A stretch of DNA of 16,987 nucleotides from an uncultured Rhodospirillaceae bacterium (GTDB taxonomy: Bacteria > Pseudomonadota > Alphaproteobacteria > Rhodospirillales > UBA2165), in NCBI GenBank assembly GCA_913041095.1, contig CAJWIB010000016.1:1-16987 (forward strand), read 5' to 3'. Positions 6,261 to 15,986 of the stretch are shown here, piece by piece (positions within the stretch are counted from its first letter, which is position 1; every line of letters starts with the position of its first letter). The position numbers were made by a program, and so were the translations under genes. The notes beneath the pieces are model-generated. The model saw nothing but the letters and a program-made list of their open reading frames with translations. It made no database searches and was not told the origin of the DNA.

Positions 6261-7943
6261 TTATCCTTCGTCTGCCACTCTAACGACATGCACGGTCGTC
6301 AGAGGCCGTTTGCGATGACTGTCTCTGAAATTCCGCCTTACCGCAATGCGGGCTGCTTCATTGACTTTGACGTCATCCATTATATCTGCATCACTCATAT
6401 CAATCAGCACATCTTCGACATCTTCGAATATTTTCTCCAGCACATATGGTGTCTCCTGATCGTCAATTAAGCCATGCGTTGTCAGTTGCGGCTTCCCAAC
6501 CATATTGCCTGAGTCATCTAGAACCAATGTCAGAACCGCGGTGCCATTATAAAGAATGCGCGTGCGGTCTTTGATCACCTGGCTTTCGAGCGGCACGATA
6601 CGTGGCCCATCCAAGGCGAGACGGCCAGCCTGAACTTCGTTGACAACTTTTGCCTGATCAGGCGCCAGCTTCACCACCGAACCATTATTGACCAATATGG
6701 TTTGTGGCACTTGGCAGTTTTTAGCTATTTCGGCATGGCGTTTGAGATGGCGTGGCTCACCATGTACCGGCACGACGATCTGTGGGCGGACATATTGATA
6801 CATTTCGACCAGCTCGTCTTCGGCCGGGTGCCCCGAAACATGCACATTGCCATTTTCATCGGCAATTACTTCAACACCATTTTGCACCAGCTGGTTTTGC
6901 AGCCGGCCAATGGAAAGTTCGTTGCCGGGAATGACGCGAGACGAGAAGATGATCGTATCCCCCTCACCTAACTCAACGTTGCGATGATCCTTTGTGGCGA
7001 TACGGGATAATGCTGCCCGAGGTTCACCCTGGCTGCCCGTACAAATGTAAAGAATTTGGTCTTTCGGAATATCTTCAGTGTCTTCGGCTTCCAGAAAAGG
7101 CGGCAAATCATCAAGGTAGCCAACCTTGCGGGCAGCGGCATTAATCCGCCACAGCGACCGACCGACCAAGCTTACTGCCCGGCCATTGGCCGTCGCCGCC
7201 TGATAAATCGTCTTAAGTCGGGCAACGTTTGAAGCGAAGCAGGCCACCGCGACGCGGCCTTCGCATTTACCGATTAGCTCGGAGAGATTTTCTAAAATAC
7301 TGGCTTCGGAGCCAGATGAGCCGGCGATAAATACATTAGTTGAATCACCGATCGCCGCCAAAATCCCTTCTTCGCCCAAGGCCTTAAGAGCATCTAAATC
7401 AGCCGCCTCGCCGACCACCGGATCGGGATCAAACTTCCAATCGCCGGTATGAAATATTGTTCCCAGGGGCGAGCGCACGACGACGGCATTGGGCTCTGGC
7501 ATGGAATGGGTCAGTGTAATCAACTCAATTGAGAACGGCCCAACATCAAACTTGCCCGATAATGGCATCTCGATAATCTCAATATCACGCGCCAACTCAT
7601 CCATTTCGAGCTTGGAGCACAGCAATGCAGCGGTAAACGGCGTCGCATAAACTGGACAGCCCAGCCGGTCCCACAGATACGGCACCGCACCTAAATGATC
7701 TTCATGACCGTGGGTAAGGATAATGCCGGCAAGTTTGTCCAGGCGTTCTTCAATAAAAGTTGGATCCGGTAGGATAACTTCAATGCTCGGCGTTGAATCG
7801 TCGCCAAAGGTAATGCCGAGATCAATGATGATCCAATCATGGTCGTCCGGCGCGCCGTAACCATAGAGATTAAAATTCATGCCGATTTCTTCAGCACCGC
7901 CAAGCGGCACAAAAAGAAGTTCTGGGTCTTGTTTTTTCGCCAT
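6261..7943 (-). CDS. rnj: Ribonuclease J
   Basis: A 560-residue metallo-beta-lactamase/beta-CASP ribonuclease that cuts and trims mRNA and rRNA from 5' ends in the cytoplasm. Counting from the ATG, the zinc motif HGHEDH is at 78-83, with His146, HTGD 165-168, a beta-CASP domain with GDSTN (199-203), a CTGSQGEPRAALSR element (about 301-314), VHVSGHP (367-373) and PVHGEPRH (392-399). The length is usual for the family. The frame is open three bases further to a TTG, but the ATG at 7943-7941 overlaps the coaX stop by one base (TGATG). No good SD is seen, so translational coupling to coaX is the likely start mechanism. Its place after birA and coaX is typical for Alphaproteobacteria. Confidence 0.97.
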   Translation of the reverse strand: MAKKQDPELLFVPLGGAEEIGMNFNLYGYGAPDDHDWIIIDLGITFGDDSTPSIEVILPDPTFIEERLDKLAGIILTHGHEDHLGAVPYLWDRLGCPVYATPFTAALLCSKLEMDELARDIEIIEMPLSGKFDVGPFSIELITLTHSMPEPNAVVVRSPLGTIFHTGDWKFDPDPVVGEAADLDALKALGEEGILAAIGDSTNVFIAGSSGSEASILENLSELIGKCEGRVAVACFASNVARLKTIYQAATANGRAVSLVGRSLWRINAAARKVGYLDDLPPFLEAEDTEDIPKDQILYICTGSQGEPRAALSRIATKDHRNVELGEGDTIIFSSRVIPGNELSIGRLQNQLVQNGVEVIADENGNVHVSGHPAEDELVEMYQYVRPQIVVPVHGEPRHLKRHAEIAKNCQVPQTILVNNGSVVKLAPDQAKVVNEVQAGRLALDGPRIVPLESQVIKDRTRILYNGTAVLTLVLDDSGNMVGKPQLTTHGLIDDQETPYVLEKIFEDVEDVLIDMSDADIMDDVKVNEAARIAVRRNFRDSHRKRPLTTVHVVRVADEG

Positions 7944-8716
7944 CAAGGTTGGTTACGTCGGTAAATAGCCAACAGACCACGCAAGGTTAGATCCTGCTCC
8001 CAATGGTCAATCGCATCAGTAGCATCAGCAAACATCGCGGCTAATCCGCCGGTCGCGATAATCTTCATCTCGCTACCGACTTCCTGTTTGATACGCGCCG
8101 TCATTCCTTCGATCATGCTGACATATCCCCAGAAAATACCGGACTGCATGGCCGAGATGGTGCCCGTACCGACGACTTTTTCAGGTCGCTCGATGGAGAC
8201 GCGGGGCAACTGAGCTGCTCCCATATGCAGCGCTTCCAACGACAGATTAATACCCGGCGAGATAATGCCGCCCCGGTAGTTGCCTTCGGAGTCAACAACA
8301 TCAAAGGACGTTGCCGTGCCGAAATCGATAATCGTCACCGGTCCATTATAGTTCTCATAGGCTGACACGGCATTGCACAGCCGGTCGGCTCCGACCTCTT
8401 TAGGATTATCGATTAATATCTCCAGCCCAAGATCGACGTCTGAATCGCCGACCACCAAAGGCACGCAATCAAAATAGTGCTCGCAGAGATTTTCCAGATG
8501 AATCCGGCTAACAGGTACCACAGTGGCGATAATCGCAGCGGTAATATCCTCCCGGGTTAAGCCATCACGCTCCATCAACTGACCGAGCCACACGCCAAAC
8601 TCGTCTGCCGTCCGGTTAACATCGGATGCCGCCCGCCACTCTCCTTTAACTTCACCATCATCAGCGAAGACGGCAAAAACAATATTAGTGTTACCTGAAT
8701 CTATTGCCAGCAGCAC
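7943..8716 (-). CDS. coaX: Type III pantothenate kinase
   Basis: A 257-residue kinase that phosphorylates pantothenate in the first step of coenzyme A synthesis; the type III class works as a dimer and needs a monovalent cation. The ASKHA-fold phosphate motif is at the N-terminus (AIDSGNTN, 4-11, with Asp6). It is followed by GADR (109-112), DFGTATSFDVV (131-141) with the catalytic-region Asp131, and GGIISPGI (149-156). The length matches the family. The start codon is GTG at 8716-8714, directly abutting the birA stop TAA. An SD (GGTGGAG) lies within the last birA codons, eight bases before the GTG. The stop overlaps the rnj ATG. Confidence 0.97.
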   Translation of the reverse strand: MLLAIDSGNTNIVFAVFADDGEVKGEWRAASDVNRTADEFGVWLGQLMERDGLTREDITAAIIATVVPVSRIHLENLCEHYFDCVPLVVGDSDVDLGLEILIDNPKEVGADRLCNAVSAYENYNGPVTIIDFGTATSFDVVDSEGNYRGGIISPGINLSLEALHMGAAQLPRVSIERPEKVVGTGTISAMQSGIFWGYVSMIEGMTARIKQEVGSEMKIIATGGLAAMFADATDAIDHWEQDLTLRGLLAIYRRNQP

Positions 8717-9493
8717 TTAAGATTCTCCACCTTTTGTATCGCTAAAGTATACATCGCCAGCGGTAATTCGGCGAGGTCCGTCAGTGGTTTCGATGACTAA
8801 CGCGCCATGCTCATCAAAATCGCAAAATGGTCCAATGTATTTTTCAGAACCACTTTCGACAATCAAAGGCTCATCAAAGGTATGCGCTGACGCCAGCCAG
8901 GTATCCCGCACCGGCTGAAACCCCTCTTCCAACCAACGGCTGTACCAGGCAGACAGTCGGGCGACATAAGCTTCAACCATGTCGCCAACAGCTATATCCT
9001 GATCCAATTTATCTTTTACGCTGGTTGCTGGGAAGCGCGTATCTGCCGGAAAATGTTGAAGATTGATGCCACAGCCTGCTACCACCCAGGAGGTCAGGCC
9101 ACTTTGCCCAACACCGGCTTCTAACAACGTGCCGCCAATTTTCATGCGGTTGAGTAACAAATCATTTGGCCATTTGTATCTGACCGGCGCCGCAACCTCG
9201 AGAATTTCTGTTAGCGCTTCGCCAGCGGCAATTACCGGTAAAAAGCCTATTTGAGCTGCGTCTGCCAAGGCGCAGTCAGGCCGAAATAAGACCGAACAAA
9301 ACATATTACCGGGTTTTGATACCCAATCACGATGTTGGCGGCCTTTGCCGGAGGTTTGCTCCAGCGACCAAATGGTTAGACCTTCTGCAGCATTATCCGT
9401 GATGGCACGGTATTTGAGTTCATCATTAGTGCTGCCAATTGTATCGACCGCCACCAAGTTGTAGCCTTGAGGCATCTGTGGAAGTTTAGACAT
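8717..9493 (-). CDS. birA: Biotin--[acetyl-CoA-carboxylase] ligase (biotin protein ligase)
   Basis: A 258-residue enzyme that attaches biotin through biotinyl-5'-AMP to the carrier lysine of carboxylases. It has the catalytic and small C-terminal domains only; the N-terminal DNA-binding helix-turn-helix of E. coli BirA is absent, so it should not act as a repressor itself. Motifs are GSTN (20-23), the adenylate loop QTSGKGRQHRDW (46-57), KWPNDLLL (107-114), the conserved lysine of KIGGTLLE (118) and GCGIN (140-144). The adenylate loop reads GKGRQHR rather than the common GRGRRGR, a mild variation. The ATG lies two bases after the nuoN stop, and no strong SD is seen, so it is probably coupled to nuoN. 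Confidence 0.96.
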   Translation of the reverse strand: MSKLPQMPQGYNLVAVDTIGSTNDELKYRAITDNAAEGLTIWSLEQTSGKGRQHRDWVSKPGNMFCSVLFRPDCALADAAQIGFLPVIAAGEALTEILEVAAPVRYKWPNDLLLNRMKIGGTLLEAGVGQSGLTSWVVAGCGINLQHFPADTRFPATSVKDKLDQDIAVGDMVEAYVARLSAWYSRWLEEGFQPVRDTWLASAHTFDEPLIVESGSEKYIGPFCDFDEHGALVIETTDGPRRITAGDVYFSDTKGGES

Positions 9494-9495
9494 GA

Positions 9496-10977
9496 TTACT
9501 CATGGAAGAGAGCTGCCGCCGCCGATTCTGCGCCGGTCAATAGTGGTGCCGGATAGAAAACAAAGAAGATAATGACGACGCCAGTGACAACCAGGATCGT
9601 TTTCATTTCCAGACTGATACCGCGGTCAAGCTCGTCGACAGGATCATCAAAATACATCACCTTGATGATACGGATATAATAATAGGCGCCAACAACACTG
9701 GCTAGTACACCGATGATGGCCAGAGCATAGAGTTCGACTTGGATCGCGGCTTGGAAGACATACAGTTTACCGAGGAAGCCGGCGAGAGGAGGAATACCCG
9801 CCATCGAGAACATGAAAATTGACAAAATCATCGCCAGCGCTGGATTGGATTTCGACAAGCCTACAAGGTCGTCGATACCTTCAACCATGCGGCCATCGCG
9901 CTTCATCAATAAAATACAGGCAAAGGTGCCGATATTCACAACCATATAAATACCGAGATAAATCAGCATACTCTCAACACCATCAGCTCGCAACGCGGCA
10001 TCACCAGCAGCACCTGCCACCGCCAAACCAATTAAGGCGTAGCCCATATGACCAATCGAGCTATAGGCCATCAGGCGTTTAATGTTGGTCTGATTGATCG
10101 CCGCAAAAGCGCCCAATAGCATCGAGGCGACCGAGATAAATATAATGATCTGCTGCCACTGAGCCCCAAGCTCTCCAAACGGTCCAATCATAACTCGGAT
10201 GAATAGCCCCATGGCGGCAATCTTTGGCGCCACGGCAAAAAGAGCTGTTACCGGTGTCGGAGCGCCTTCATAAACATCCGGCGTCCACATATGGAACGGC
10301 ACGGCAGATACTTTGAAGGCCAAACCAGCCAGCATAAAGACAATACCTACTACCACACCGACCGATATGTGGTTGTGCGAATCGTGGAAAATCCGGGCCA
10401 GCGTATCAAAGCTTGTTGTTCCCGCGAAGCCATAGATCATCGACATGCCATACAGCAGCAGGCCGGATGCCAGTGCACCGAGGACAAAATATTTAAGGCC
10501 GGCTTCGGCCGAGCGTGCTGAGTCGCGCTGGAAAGACGCAATCACATAAAGCGACAGGCTTTGCAGCTCCAAGCCAAGGTAAAGCGCGATCAGGTCATTG
10601 GCCGAGATCATCATCATCATGCCGAGGGTCGCCAACACTATTAGCACTGGAAATTCAAAACGCTCAATACCTTGTGTTTTAAGATAATCTTTCGACATAA
10701 TTATCACTGTCGCGGCGGATACCAGCACCAGAGCTTTGATGTAAACAGCGAATGTATCCGTTACAAATGCGCCGCCAAAGGTTACCGACCGGCCTTCGGT
10801 CACCAGACCGATAAAAGGAATTGCTACTATCAGGACCAATACGCTGGCGTAAGACACCATTCGAGTATTGTTTTCTTCGCTCGAGAAAACTCCCAGCATC
10901 AGCAGCAACATTGCAGCAATCGCCAGGAATATCTCCGGCAACGCGGGGGTTAGAGATGGTAACGTTGCAAGTGGCAT
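9496..10977 (-). CDS. nuoN: NADH-quinone oxidoreductase subunit N
   Basis: A 493-residue inner-membrane antiporter-like subunit of the complex I proton-pumping arm, with about 14 transmembrane helices. Glu137 (LGLELQSLSLYV) and Lys222 (AFKVSAVPFHMW) correspond to the essential charged residues of this family. The signature WTPDVYEGAPTPVTALFAVAPK (231-252) is intact. The length is near the usual 480-500. An AAGAGGAA SD begins inside the nuoM stop region, 15 bases upstream of the ATG, so the genes are tightly linked. It is the last nuo gene and runs into birA after two bases. Confidence 0.98.
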   Translation of the reverse strand: MPLATLPSLTPALPEIFLAIAAMLLLMLGVFSSEENNTRMVSYASVLVLIVAIPFIGLVTEGRSVTFGGAFVTDTFAVYIKALVLVSAATVIIMSKDYLKTQGIERFEFPVLIVLATLGMMMMISANDLIALYLGLELQSLSLYVIASFQRDSARSAEAGLKYFVLGALASGLLLYGMSMIYGFAGTTSFDTLARIFHDSHNHISVGVVVGIVFMLAGLAFKVSAVPFHMWTPDVYEGAPTPVTALFAVAPKIAAMGLFIRVMIGPFGELGAQWQQIIIFISVASMLLGAFAAINQTNIKRLMAYSSIGHMGYALIGLAVAGAAGDAALRADGVESMLIYLGIYMVVNIGTFACILLMKRDGRMVEGIDDLVGLSKSNPALAMILSIFMFSMAGIPPLAGFLGKLYVFQAAIQVELYALAIIGVLASVVGAYYYIRIIKVMYFDDPVDELDRGISLEMKTILVVTGVVIIFFVFYPAPLLTGAESAAAALFHE

Positions 10978-10992
10978 AGCTTCAAATTCCTC

Positions 10993-12510
10993 TTACTTCG
11001 CAACTACCGAAATATGCTGCGCGGCGGCAAGCGCGCTGTGATAGCGTTCAACTAAATTCTCAACCGAGGCATGCATCGCATCCAGGAACAGGCTCGGATA
11101 AATACCCATGACAAAAACGACCAACAGCAAGGGTGCAAATATGGCGACCTCACGGCGATTGAGATCAAGGATCGATTTTAAATTCTCTTTAGTCAGCTCA
11201 CCGAAAATAACCCGGCGATAGAGATAGAGCATATAAGCAGCGCCCAGGATTATTCCCGTTGTGGCAAAAGCGGCCACCCAGGTATTGGTTTTAAAGGTGC
11301 CGACCAGGATCAAGAACTCACCAACAAAACCACTGGTGCCTGGCAAGCCCACCGAGGCCATCATGAAGATCATAAAAATTAGCGCATATTTGGGCATACG
11401 ATGCACCAACCCGCTATAGGCCTCAATGTCGCGGCTATGAATGCGGTCGTAAACTACACCGACGATGAGGAACAGTGCGGCAGAAACAACGCCGTGGCTG
11501 AGCATTTGAATAATCGCACCTTCAATGCCCTGTGTGTTGGCGGCAAATGTACCAATGGTTACGAATCCCATGTGAGCGACCGACGAATAGGCGATCAGCT
11601 TTTTCATATCTTCCTGAGCCAGTGCCACCAGAGATGTATAAATTACCGCGATAATGCTAAGCGTGTAAATCAGCGGCGTAAAATCAGCCGACGCCAGTGG
11701 GAACATCGGCAAGGAAAAGCGCAGGAATCCATAGCCGCCGAATTTCAGGAGCACGCCAGCGAGGATAACTGATCCAGCAGTTGGTGCTTCAACGTGGGCG
11801 TCTGGCAGCCAGGTATGAACCGGCCACATCGGCATTTTGACGGCGAAGGAAGCAAAGAATGCCAACCATAACCAGGGCTGCAGCGTCGCTGGGAAGTTAT
11901 GTGTTAGCAATTTCGGAATTTCAGCCGTGCCAGCTTGGAACATCATCGTTAAAATAGCCAGCAACATTAATACTGAACCCGCCAGCGTATAAAGGAACAG
12001 TTTGTAAGCAGCATAATTCCGCCGCGCCCCACCCCACACACCAATGATAATAAACATCGGGATCAGCACGCCTTCGAAGAAAATATAGAACAGTACCAGA
12101 TCAAGGGCTGAGAACATGCCGACCATCAAGGTTTCCAGCACCAGGAAGGAGATCATGTATTCTTTAACGCGGTCGGTGATGGTAATCCAGCTGGCGCCGA
12201 TACAGAGCACTGTCAATATCGTCGACAAAATCACGAAGAACATTGAAATACCGTCGACACCCATGTGATAGGCAATATTAAGTCCTGGCATCCAAACGGA
12301 TTTTTCAACAAATTGGAAATTGGCTGTCGAGTTATCGAAATTAATCCAAATGCCAAGCGACACAAAGAAGGTAATAAGCGAAATCCACAGCGCTACCCAG
12401 CGGGCATTTCGGGCAACAATCTCTTTATCATCATCGCGGATCAGTAAGATAAAGAAGACTCCGACCAATGGGGCGAAAGTGATTATTGAGAGCCAGGGCA
12501 TATTATCCAT
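10993..12510 (-). CDS. nuoM: NADH-quinone oxidoreductase subunit M
   Basis: A 505-residue antiporter-like proton-channel subunit of complex I with about 14 membrane helices. Glu146 (FFEGVLIPMF) and Lys225 (FAVKMPMWPVHTWLPDAHVEAPTAGS, about 223-246) match the key buried residues of the family, and LLKFGGYGFLRFSLP (255-268) follows. The length is typical. The start is the first ATG (12510), with AGGGAG eight bases upstream; the fourth-codon Met is a possible alternative. It lies three bases after the nuoL stop. Confidence 0.98.
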   Translation of the reverse strand: MDNMPWLSIITFAPLVGVFFILLIRDDDKEIVARNARWVALWISLITFFVSLGIWINFDNSTANFQFVEKSVWMPGLNIAYHMGVDGISMFFVILSTILTVLCIGASWITITDRVKEYMISFLVLETLMVGMFSALDLVLFYIFFEGVLIPMFIIIGVWGGARRNYAAYKLFLYTLAGSVLMLLAILTMMFQAGTAEIPKLLTHNFPATLQPWLWLAFFASFAVKMPMWPVHTWLPDAHVEAPTAGSVILAGVLLKFGGYGFLRFSLPMFPLASADFTPLIYTLSIIAVIYTSLVALAQEDMKKLIAYSSVAHMGFVTIGTFAANTQGIEGAIIQMLSHGVVSAALFLIVGVVYDRIHSRDIEAYSGLVHRMPKYALIFMIFMMASVGLPGTSGFVGEFLILVGTFKTNTWVAAFATTGIILGAAYMLYLYRRVIFGELTKENLKSILDLNRREVAIFAPLLLVVFVMGIYPSLFLDAMHASVENLVERYHSALAAAQHISVVAK

Positions 12511-12513
12511 CGC

Positions 12514-14484
12514 TTAAGCTCCCTGTACCAGGAACCAGGTAACGAAAAAGGTAACTCCAAGTAACATGGCTAATGCATAATGATAAAGATAACCGCTTTG
12601 CATGGCGGCAGCACGGCGCGCCAAATGTTTAACCGCAGCGGCGACTCCATCCGGCCCAACGCCATCGATCAGTAAGCCGTCGCCAGCCTTCCACAAACCC
12701 CGACCCAGATAGAACACCGGCCTAACAAAGATTTTGTCATAAAGCTCGTCAAAATACCATTTGTTAAGCAGGAACAGGTAAGTCCGCTGAAAACCTGCCA
12801 CCAAGGCACCCGGCAATTCCGGGGCAAACATATACATCAGGTAGGCGAGCGCAATGCCGCCAATACCAACGACCAGCGGCAGCAACTTAACCCAAATCGG
12901 TAAATGATGCACATTTTCGAGGGTTTTATGGGTATCCAACACAAAGAGGGAATTTTTCCAGAATTCAACCGTATGCTCGCCGACGAAATAGTCGACTGAC
13001 AGGATACCAACAAACAACGCGCCGAGTGCCAGGACAACCAGAGGCAGGATCATGACTTTTGGTGATTCATGGACATGCGCTAGCGTCGTTTCATCAGCGC
13101 GGGATTCTCCGTGGAACGTCATAATAATCAAACGCCAGGAATAAAAGGCGGTCAAGAAGGCTGCGGTAATTCCGAGCCAGAACGCATATTGACCTATACC
13201 AGTTTGCGCTCCCCAAGCGGTTTCAAGAATAATATCTTTGGAGAAGAATCCGGAGAACGGCCAAATACCGGCGAGCGCCAAACTGCCAATCCACATCAGA
13301 ATATAAGTCGCCGGGATGAGCTTATAGAGCCCGCCCATTTTGCGCATGTCTTGTTCGTCTGACATAGCGTGAATGACCGAACCGGCACCTAAGAACAGCA
13401 AGGCTTTAAAAAACGCGTGGGTGATGAGATGGAACATACCAGCAGAATAGGCCGACACGCCCAAAGCAAAGAACATGTAGCCCAATTGAGAAACTGTTGA
13501 ATAAGCAATCACCCGCTTAATATCATTTTGCACGCAACCGACCGTCGCGGCAAAGATCGCTGTCGACGCGCCGATCAAAGTTACAACCGTTAGGGCGACA
13601 TCTGAATACTCGTACAATGGGGACAACCGGGCGACCATAAAGACGCCTGCTGTCACCATGGTTGCGGCATGGATTAAGGCTGAGACCGGTGTCGGGCCTT
13701 CCATCGCATCCGGCAACCAGACATGGAGGCCAAGCTGGGCGGATTTACCCATCGCGCCAAAGAACAGCAACAGGCAGATCACCGTTAGGGCATGGAACTC
13801 ACCTGAGAATACGGTCATCGTCGCCGTCGACTTTTCTTTGGCGAGACTGAAAATAGTGTCGTAGCTGATACTGTCGAACAGGAAGAAACAGGCAAAGATA
13901 CCCAGCGCAAATCCAAAATCGCCAATTCGGTTAACGACGAAAGCTTTGATCGCCGCCGTATTGGCTGACGGGCGGTCATACCAGAAGCCTATCAACAGAT
14001 AAGAGCACAAGCCGACTCCTTCCCAGCCGAAAAACAGCTGGACAAGGTTGTTGGACGACACCAGCATCAACATGAAGAAGCTGAAGAGACTCAAATAGCC
14101 CATGAAGCGCGGTATGGAGCCGTCATGTGACATATAGCCGATGGAATAAATGTGGATCATCGACGAGACCACGGTTACCATCGTCACCATTAGGACTGCC
14201 AAGGTATCGCCGCGCAGTTCCCAAGAGAACTCCAGTGATCCAGAATCAACCCAAGTGAAAAGCTCAACCGTGCCGTTTTGACCGTTCACAACGACAGCGA
14301 TAAAAACCAGGATAGCGGCGACTGCGGCCAACAGCATAGCGCCGCAAGTAATCAGTTGAGACGCCAGATCCAAGCGTTTCTTGCGTTCGGCGTCTTCGGA
14401 GTGTACCGCACCGTGCGCAGCAAAAGCAATCATACCGGCAATGAGACTACCAATCAGGGGGAGGAATACTGCTGCGATATACAT
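12514..14484 (-). CDS. nuoL: NADH-quinone oxidoreductase subunit L
   Basis: A 656-residue distal proton-pumping subunit of complex I. Besides the antiporter-like core it carries the long C-terminal extension with the lateral amphipathic helix that runs along the membrane arm (after about residue 490). Glu155 (GWEGVGLCSYLLIGFW), Lys247 (GKSAQLGLHVWLPDAMEGPTPVSALIHAATMVTAG, to 280) and the histidine in that motif are present. The length is usual for alphaproteobacterial NuoL. An AGGA sits five bases before the ATG, and the gap to nuoK is seven bases. Confidence 0.98.
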   Translation of the reverse strand: MYIAAVFLPLIGSLIAGMIAFAAHGAVHSEDAERKKRLDLASQLITCGAMLLAAVAAILVFIAVVVNGQNGTVELFTWVDSGSLEFSWELRGDTLAVLMVTMVTVVSSMIHIYSIGYMSHDGSIPRFMGYLSLFSFFMLMLVSSNNLVQLFFGWEGVGLCSYLLIGFWYDRPSANTAAIKAFVVNRIGDFGFALGIFACFFLFDSISYDTIFSLAKEKSTATMTVFSGEFHALTVICLLLFFGAMGKSAQLGLHVWLPDAMEGPTPVSALIHAATMVTAGVFMVARLSPLYEYSDVALTVVTLIGASTAIFAATVGCVQNDIKRVIAYSTVSQLGYMFFALGVSAYSAGMFHLITHAFFKALLFLGAGSVIHAMSDEQDMRKMGGLYKLIPATYILMWIGSLALAGIWPFSGFFSKDIILETAWGAQTGIGQYAFWLGITAAFLTAFYSWRLIIMTFHGESRADETTLAHVHESPKVMILPLVVLALGALFVGILSVDYFVGEHTVEFWKNSLFVLDTHKTLENVHHLPIWVKLLPLVVGIGGIALAYLMYMFAPELPGALVAGFQRTYLFLLNKWYFDELYDKIFVRPVFYLGRGLWKAGDGLLIDGVGPDGVAAAVKHLARRAAAMQSGYLYHYALAMLLGVTFFVTWFLVQGA

Positions 14485-14491
14485 GCTCGTC

Positions 14492-14803
14492 CTACCCCTT
14501 CATGATCCGGATGTCTTCAACAGCGATGGTGCCGCGATTGCGGAAATAAACCACTAGGATGGCGAGGCCAATTGCCGCCTCACCCGCCGCCACAGTCAGC
14601 ACAAAGAGCGTAAACACTTGGCCAACCATATCTCCGAGATGGGCCGAAAATGCAACTAAGTTAAGATTAACAGCCAACAAAATAAGCTCGATCGACATCA
14701 TGATAATAATGACGTTTTTGCGATTAAGGAAAATACCAAACACGCCAAGCGTAAACATGATGGCGGCAAGGACGAGGTAATGGGATAAGCCGATCTCTAA
14801 CAT
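14492..14803 (-). CDS. nuoK: NADH-quinone oxidoreductase subunit K
   Basis: A 103-residue complex I membrane subunit with three transmembrane helices. The two buried glutamates needed for proton transfer are visible: Glu39 in MSIELILLAVN and Glu75 in AAGEAAIGLA. The length is standard. The ATG overlaps the nuoJ stop by one base (TAATG), which points to translational coupling. Confidence 0.98.
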   Translation of the reverse strand: MLEIGLSHYLVLAAIMFTLGVFGIFLNRKNVIIIMMSIELILLAVNLNLVAFSAHLGDMVGQVFTLFVLTVAAGEAAIGLAILVVYFRNRGTIAVEDIRIMKG

Positions 14804-15414
14804 TAGACCCCACTCCCCGACGAAACTTTTTTGATCTCAAGTGTATCGCTCGGATGACGGGAGACCTGATCACCGATGTTTTGCTTACGCACTCCCAAAC
14901 GTTTGCGATGGGTCAACACAATTGCCCCAATCATGGCTACCAGCAAAATCATGCCGGCGGCCTGGAAATAATAGATGTAGTGGGTATAGAGTATATTGCC
15001 GAGAGCTTCGGTATTAGTGGTTTTCACAGCAGCTATCGGCGCAACGAAATTTTTATCAACGTTGTCAGCTATCACCCAGCTACCGCCGATGATGCCCAGT
15101 TCCATGACCAAGATAAAACCAATCATCGCGCCCAAAGGTAGATATTGCAGAAATCCTGCCCGCATCTCGGCTTGACTGATATCCAGCATCATGACAACAA
15201 ACATAAACAATACGGCGACTGCACCGACATAGACGACGACCAGGATCATCGCCAGGAACTCGGCACCCATCAGCACAAACAATCCCGCTGAATTGAAAAA
15301 TGCCAGAATCAGGAACAGCACAGAATGCACAGGGTTGCGCGCTGAAATTACCAACACACCGGCAGCTACCGTAATCGCCGCGAATAAATAGAAAGCCAGA
15401 CCTTGAATAATCAT
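14803..15414 (-). CDS. nuoJ: NADH-quinone oxidoreductase subunit J
   Basis: A 203-residue membrane subunit of complex I, with five predicted helices in the first 170 residues. The conserved third-helix region (EFLAMILVVVYVGAVAVLFMFVVMM, about 52-76) contains the pi-bulge stretch that moves during coupling. The C-terminal 35 residues are hydrophilic and poorly conserved in general. The start has GGAGG seven bases upstream. A 62-base gap separates it from nuoI, the longest gap within this nuo string; I see no clear hairpin in it. Confidence 0.97.
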   Translation of the reverse strand: MIIQGLAFYLFAAITVAAGVLVISARNPVHSVLFLILAFFNSAGLFVLMGAEFLAMILVVVYVGAVAVLFMFVVMMLDISQAEMRAGFLQYLPLGAMIGFILVMELGIIGGSWVIADNVDKNFVAPIAAVKTTNTEALGNILYTHYIYYFQAAGMILLVAMIGAIVLTHRKRLGVRKQNIGDQVSRHPSDTLEIKKVSSGSGV

Positions 15415-15476
15415 TCACCTGCCTCCCTAACTTCAATTCTATCAATCACGTTCAGCATCGGCTGAATAGTCTCCTC

Positions 15477-15965
15477 TTACCGGTAAGGTGCGGTTAATTC
15501 CAACCGCGCGGCGAGTTCCGTTTCCCAACGGTCACCATTCGTGAGCAGCTTTGCTTTGTCGTACATCAACTCTTCACGGGTTTCGGTTGCAAATTCAAAA
15601 TTCGGCCCTTCAACAATCGCATCAACCGGGCACGCTTCCTGGCAAAAACCGCAATATATGCATTTCACCATATCAATGTCATAGCGCGTTGTCTGGCGGT
15701 GGCCGTCATCCCTTGGCTCCGCTTCAATGGTAATCGCCTGAGCAGGACACGTCGCTTCGCAGAGTTTGCAGGCTATGCAGCGTTCTTCGCCGTTGGGATA
15801 GCGGCGCAGCGCGTGCTCACCCCGGAAACGAGGCGACAACGGCCCTTTTTCATAGGGGTAGTTGAGCGTCACTTTTTTCCGGAAGAAATAGCGCAAGGTC
15901 AGCGCCATCCCCGAGACCAGCTCAGCGAGGAAAATGCTTCTTATGCCACGATCAATAACACCCAT
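15477..15965 (-). CDS. nuoI: NADH-quinone oxidoreductase subunit I (2x[4Fe-4S])
   Basis: A 162-residue ferredoxin-like subunit that carries clusters N6a and N6b, passing electrons through the connecting part of complex I towards the quinone site. Two full motifs are visible: Cys63/66/69/73 (CIACKLCEATCP) and Cys102/105/108/112 (CIYCGFCQEACP). An amphipathic N-terminus with RYFFRKKVTLNYPYEKGPLSPRFRGEH (25-51) lies on the membrane. The length is typical of alphaproteobacterial and mitochondrial homologues. It follows nuoH after 21 bases, with a purine-rich SD (GGAAAGAGAG). Confidence 0.98.
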   Translation of the reverse strand: MGVIDRGIRSIFLAELVSGMALTLRYFFRKKVTLNYPYEKGPLSPRFRGEHALRRYPNGEERCIACKLCEATCPAQAITIEAEPRDDGHRQTTRYDIDMVKCIYCGFCQEACPVDAIVEGPNFEFATETREELMYDKAKLLTNGDRWETELAARLELTAPYR

Positions 15966-15986
15966 AATCAGCTCTCTTTCCGCCCC

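Noticed and set aside
7944..7946. TTG as rnj start codon one codon before the ATG
   Set aside because: The ATG overlapping the coaX stop (TGATG) is the common coupled arrangement, and the TTG adds only one residue.
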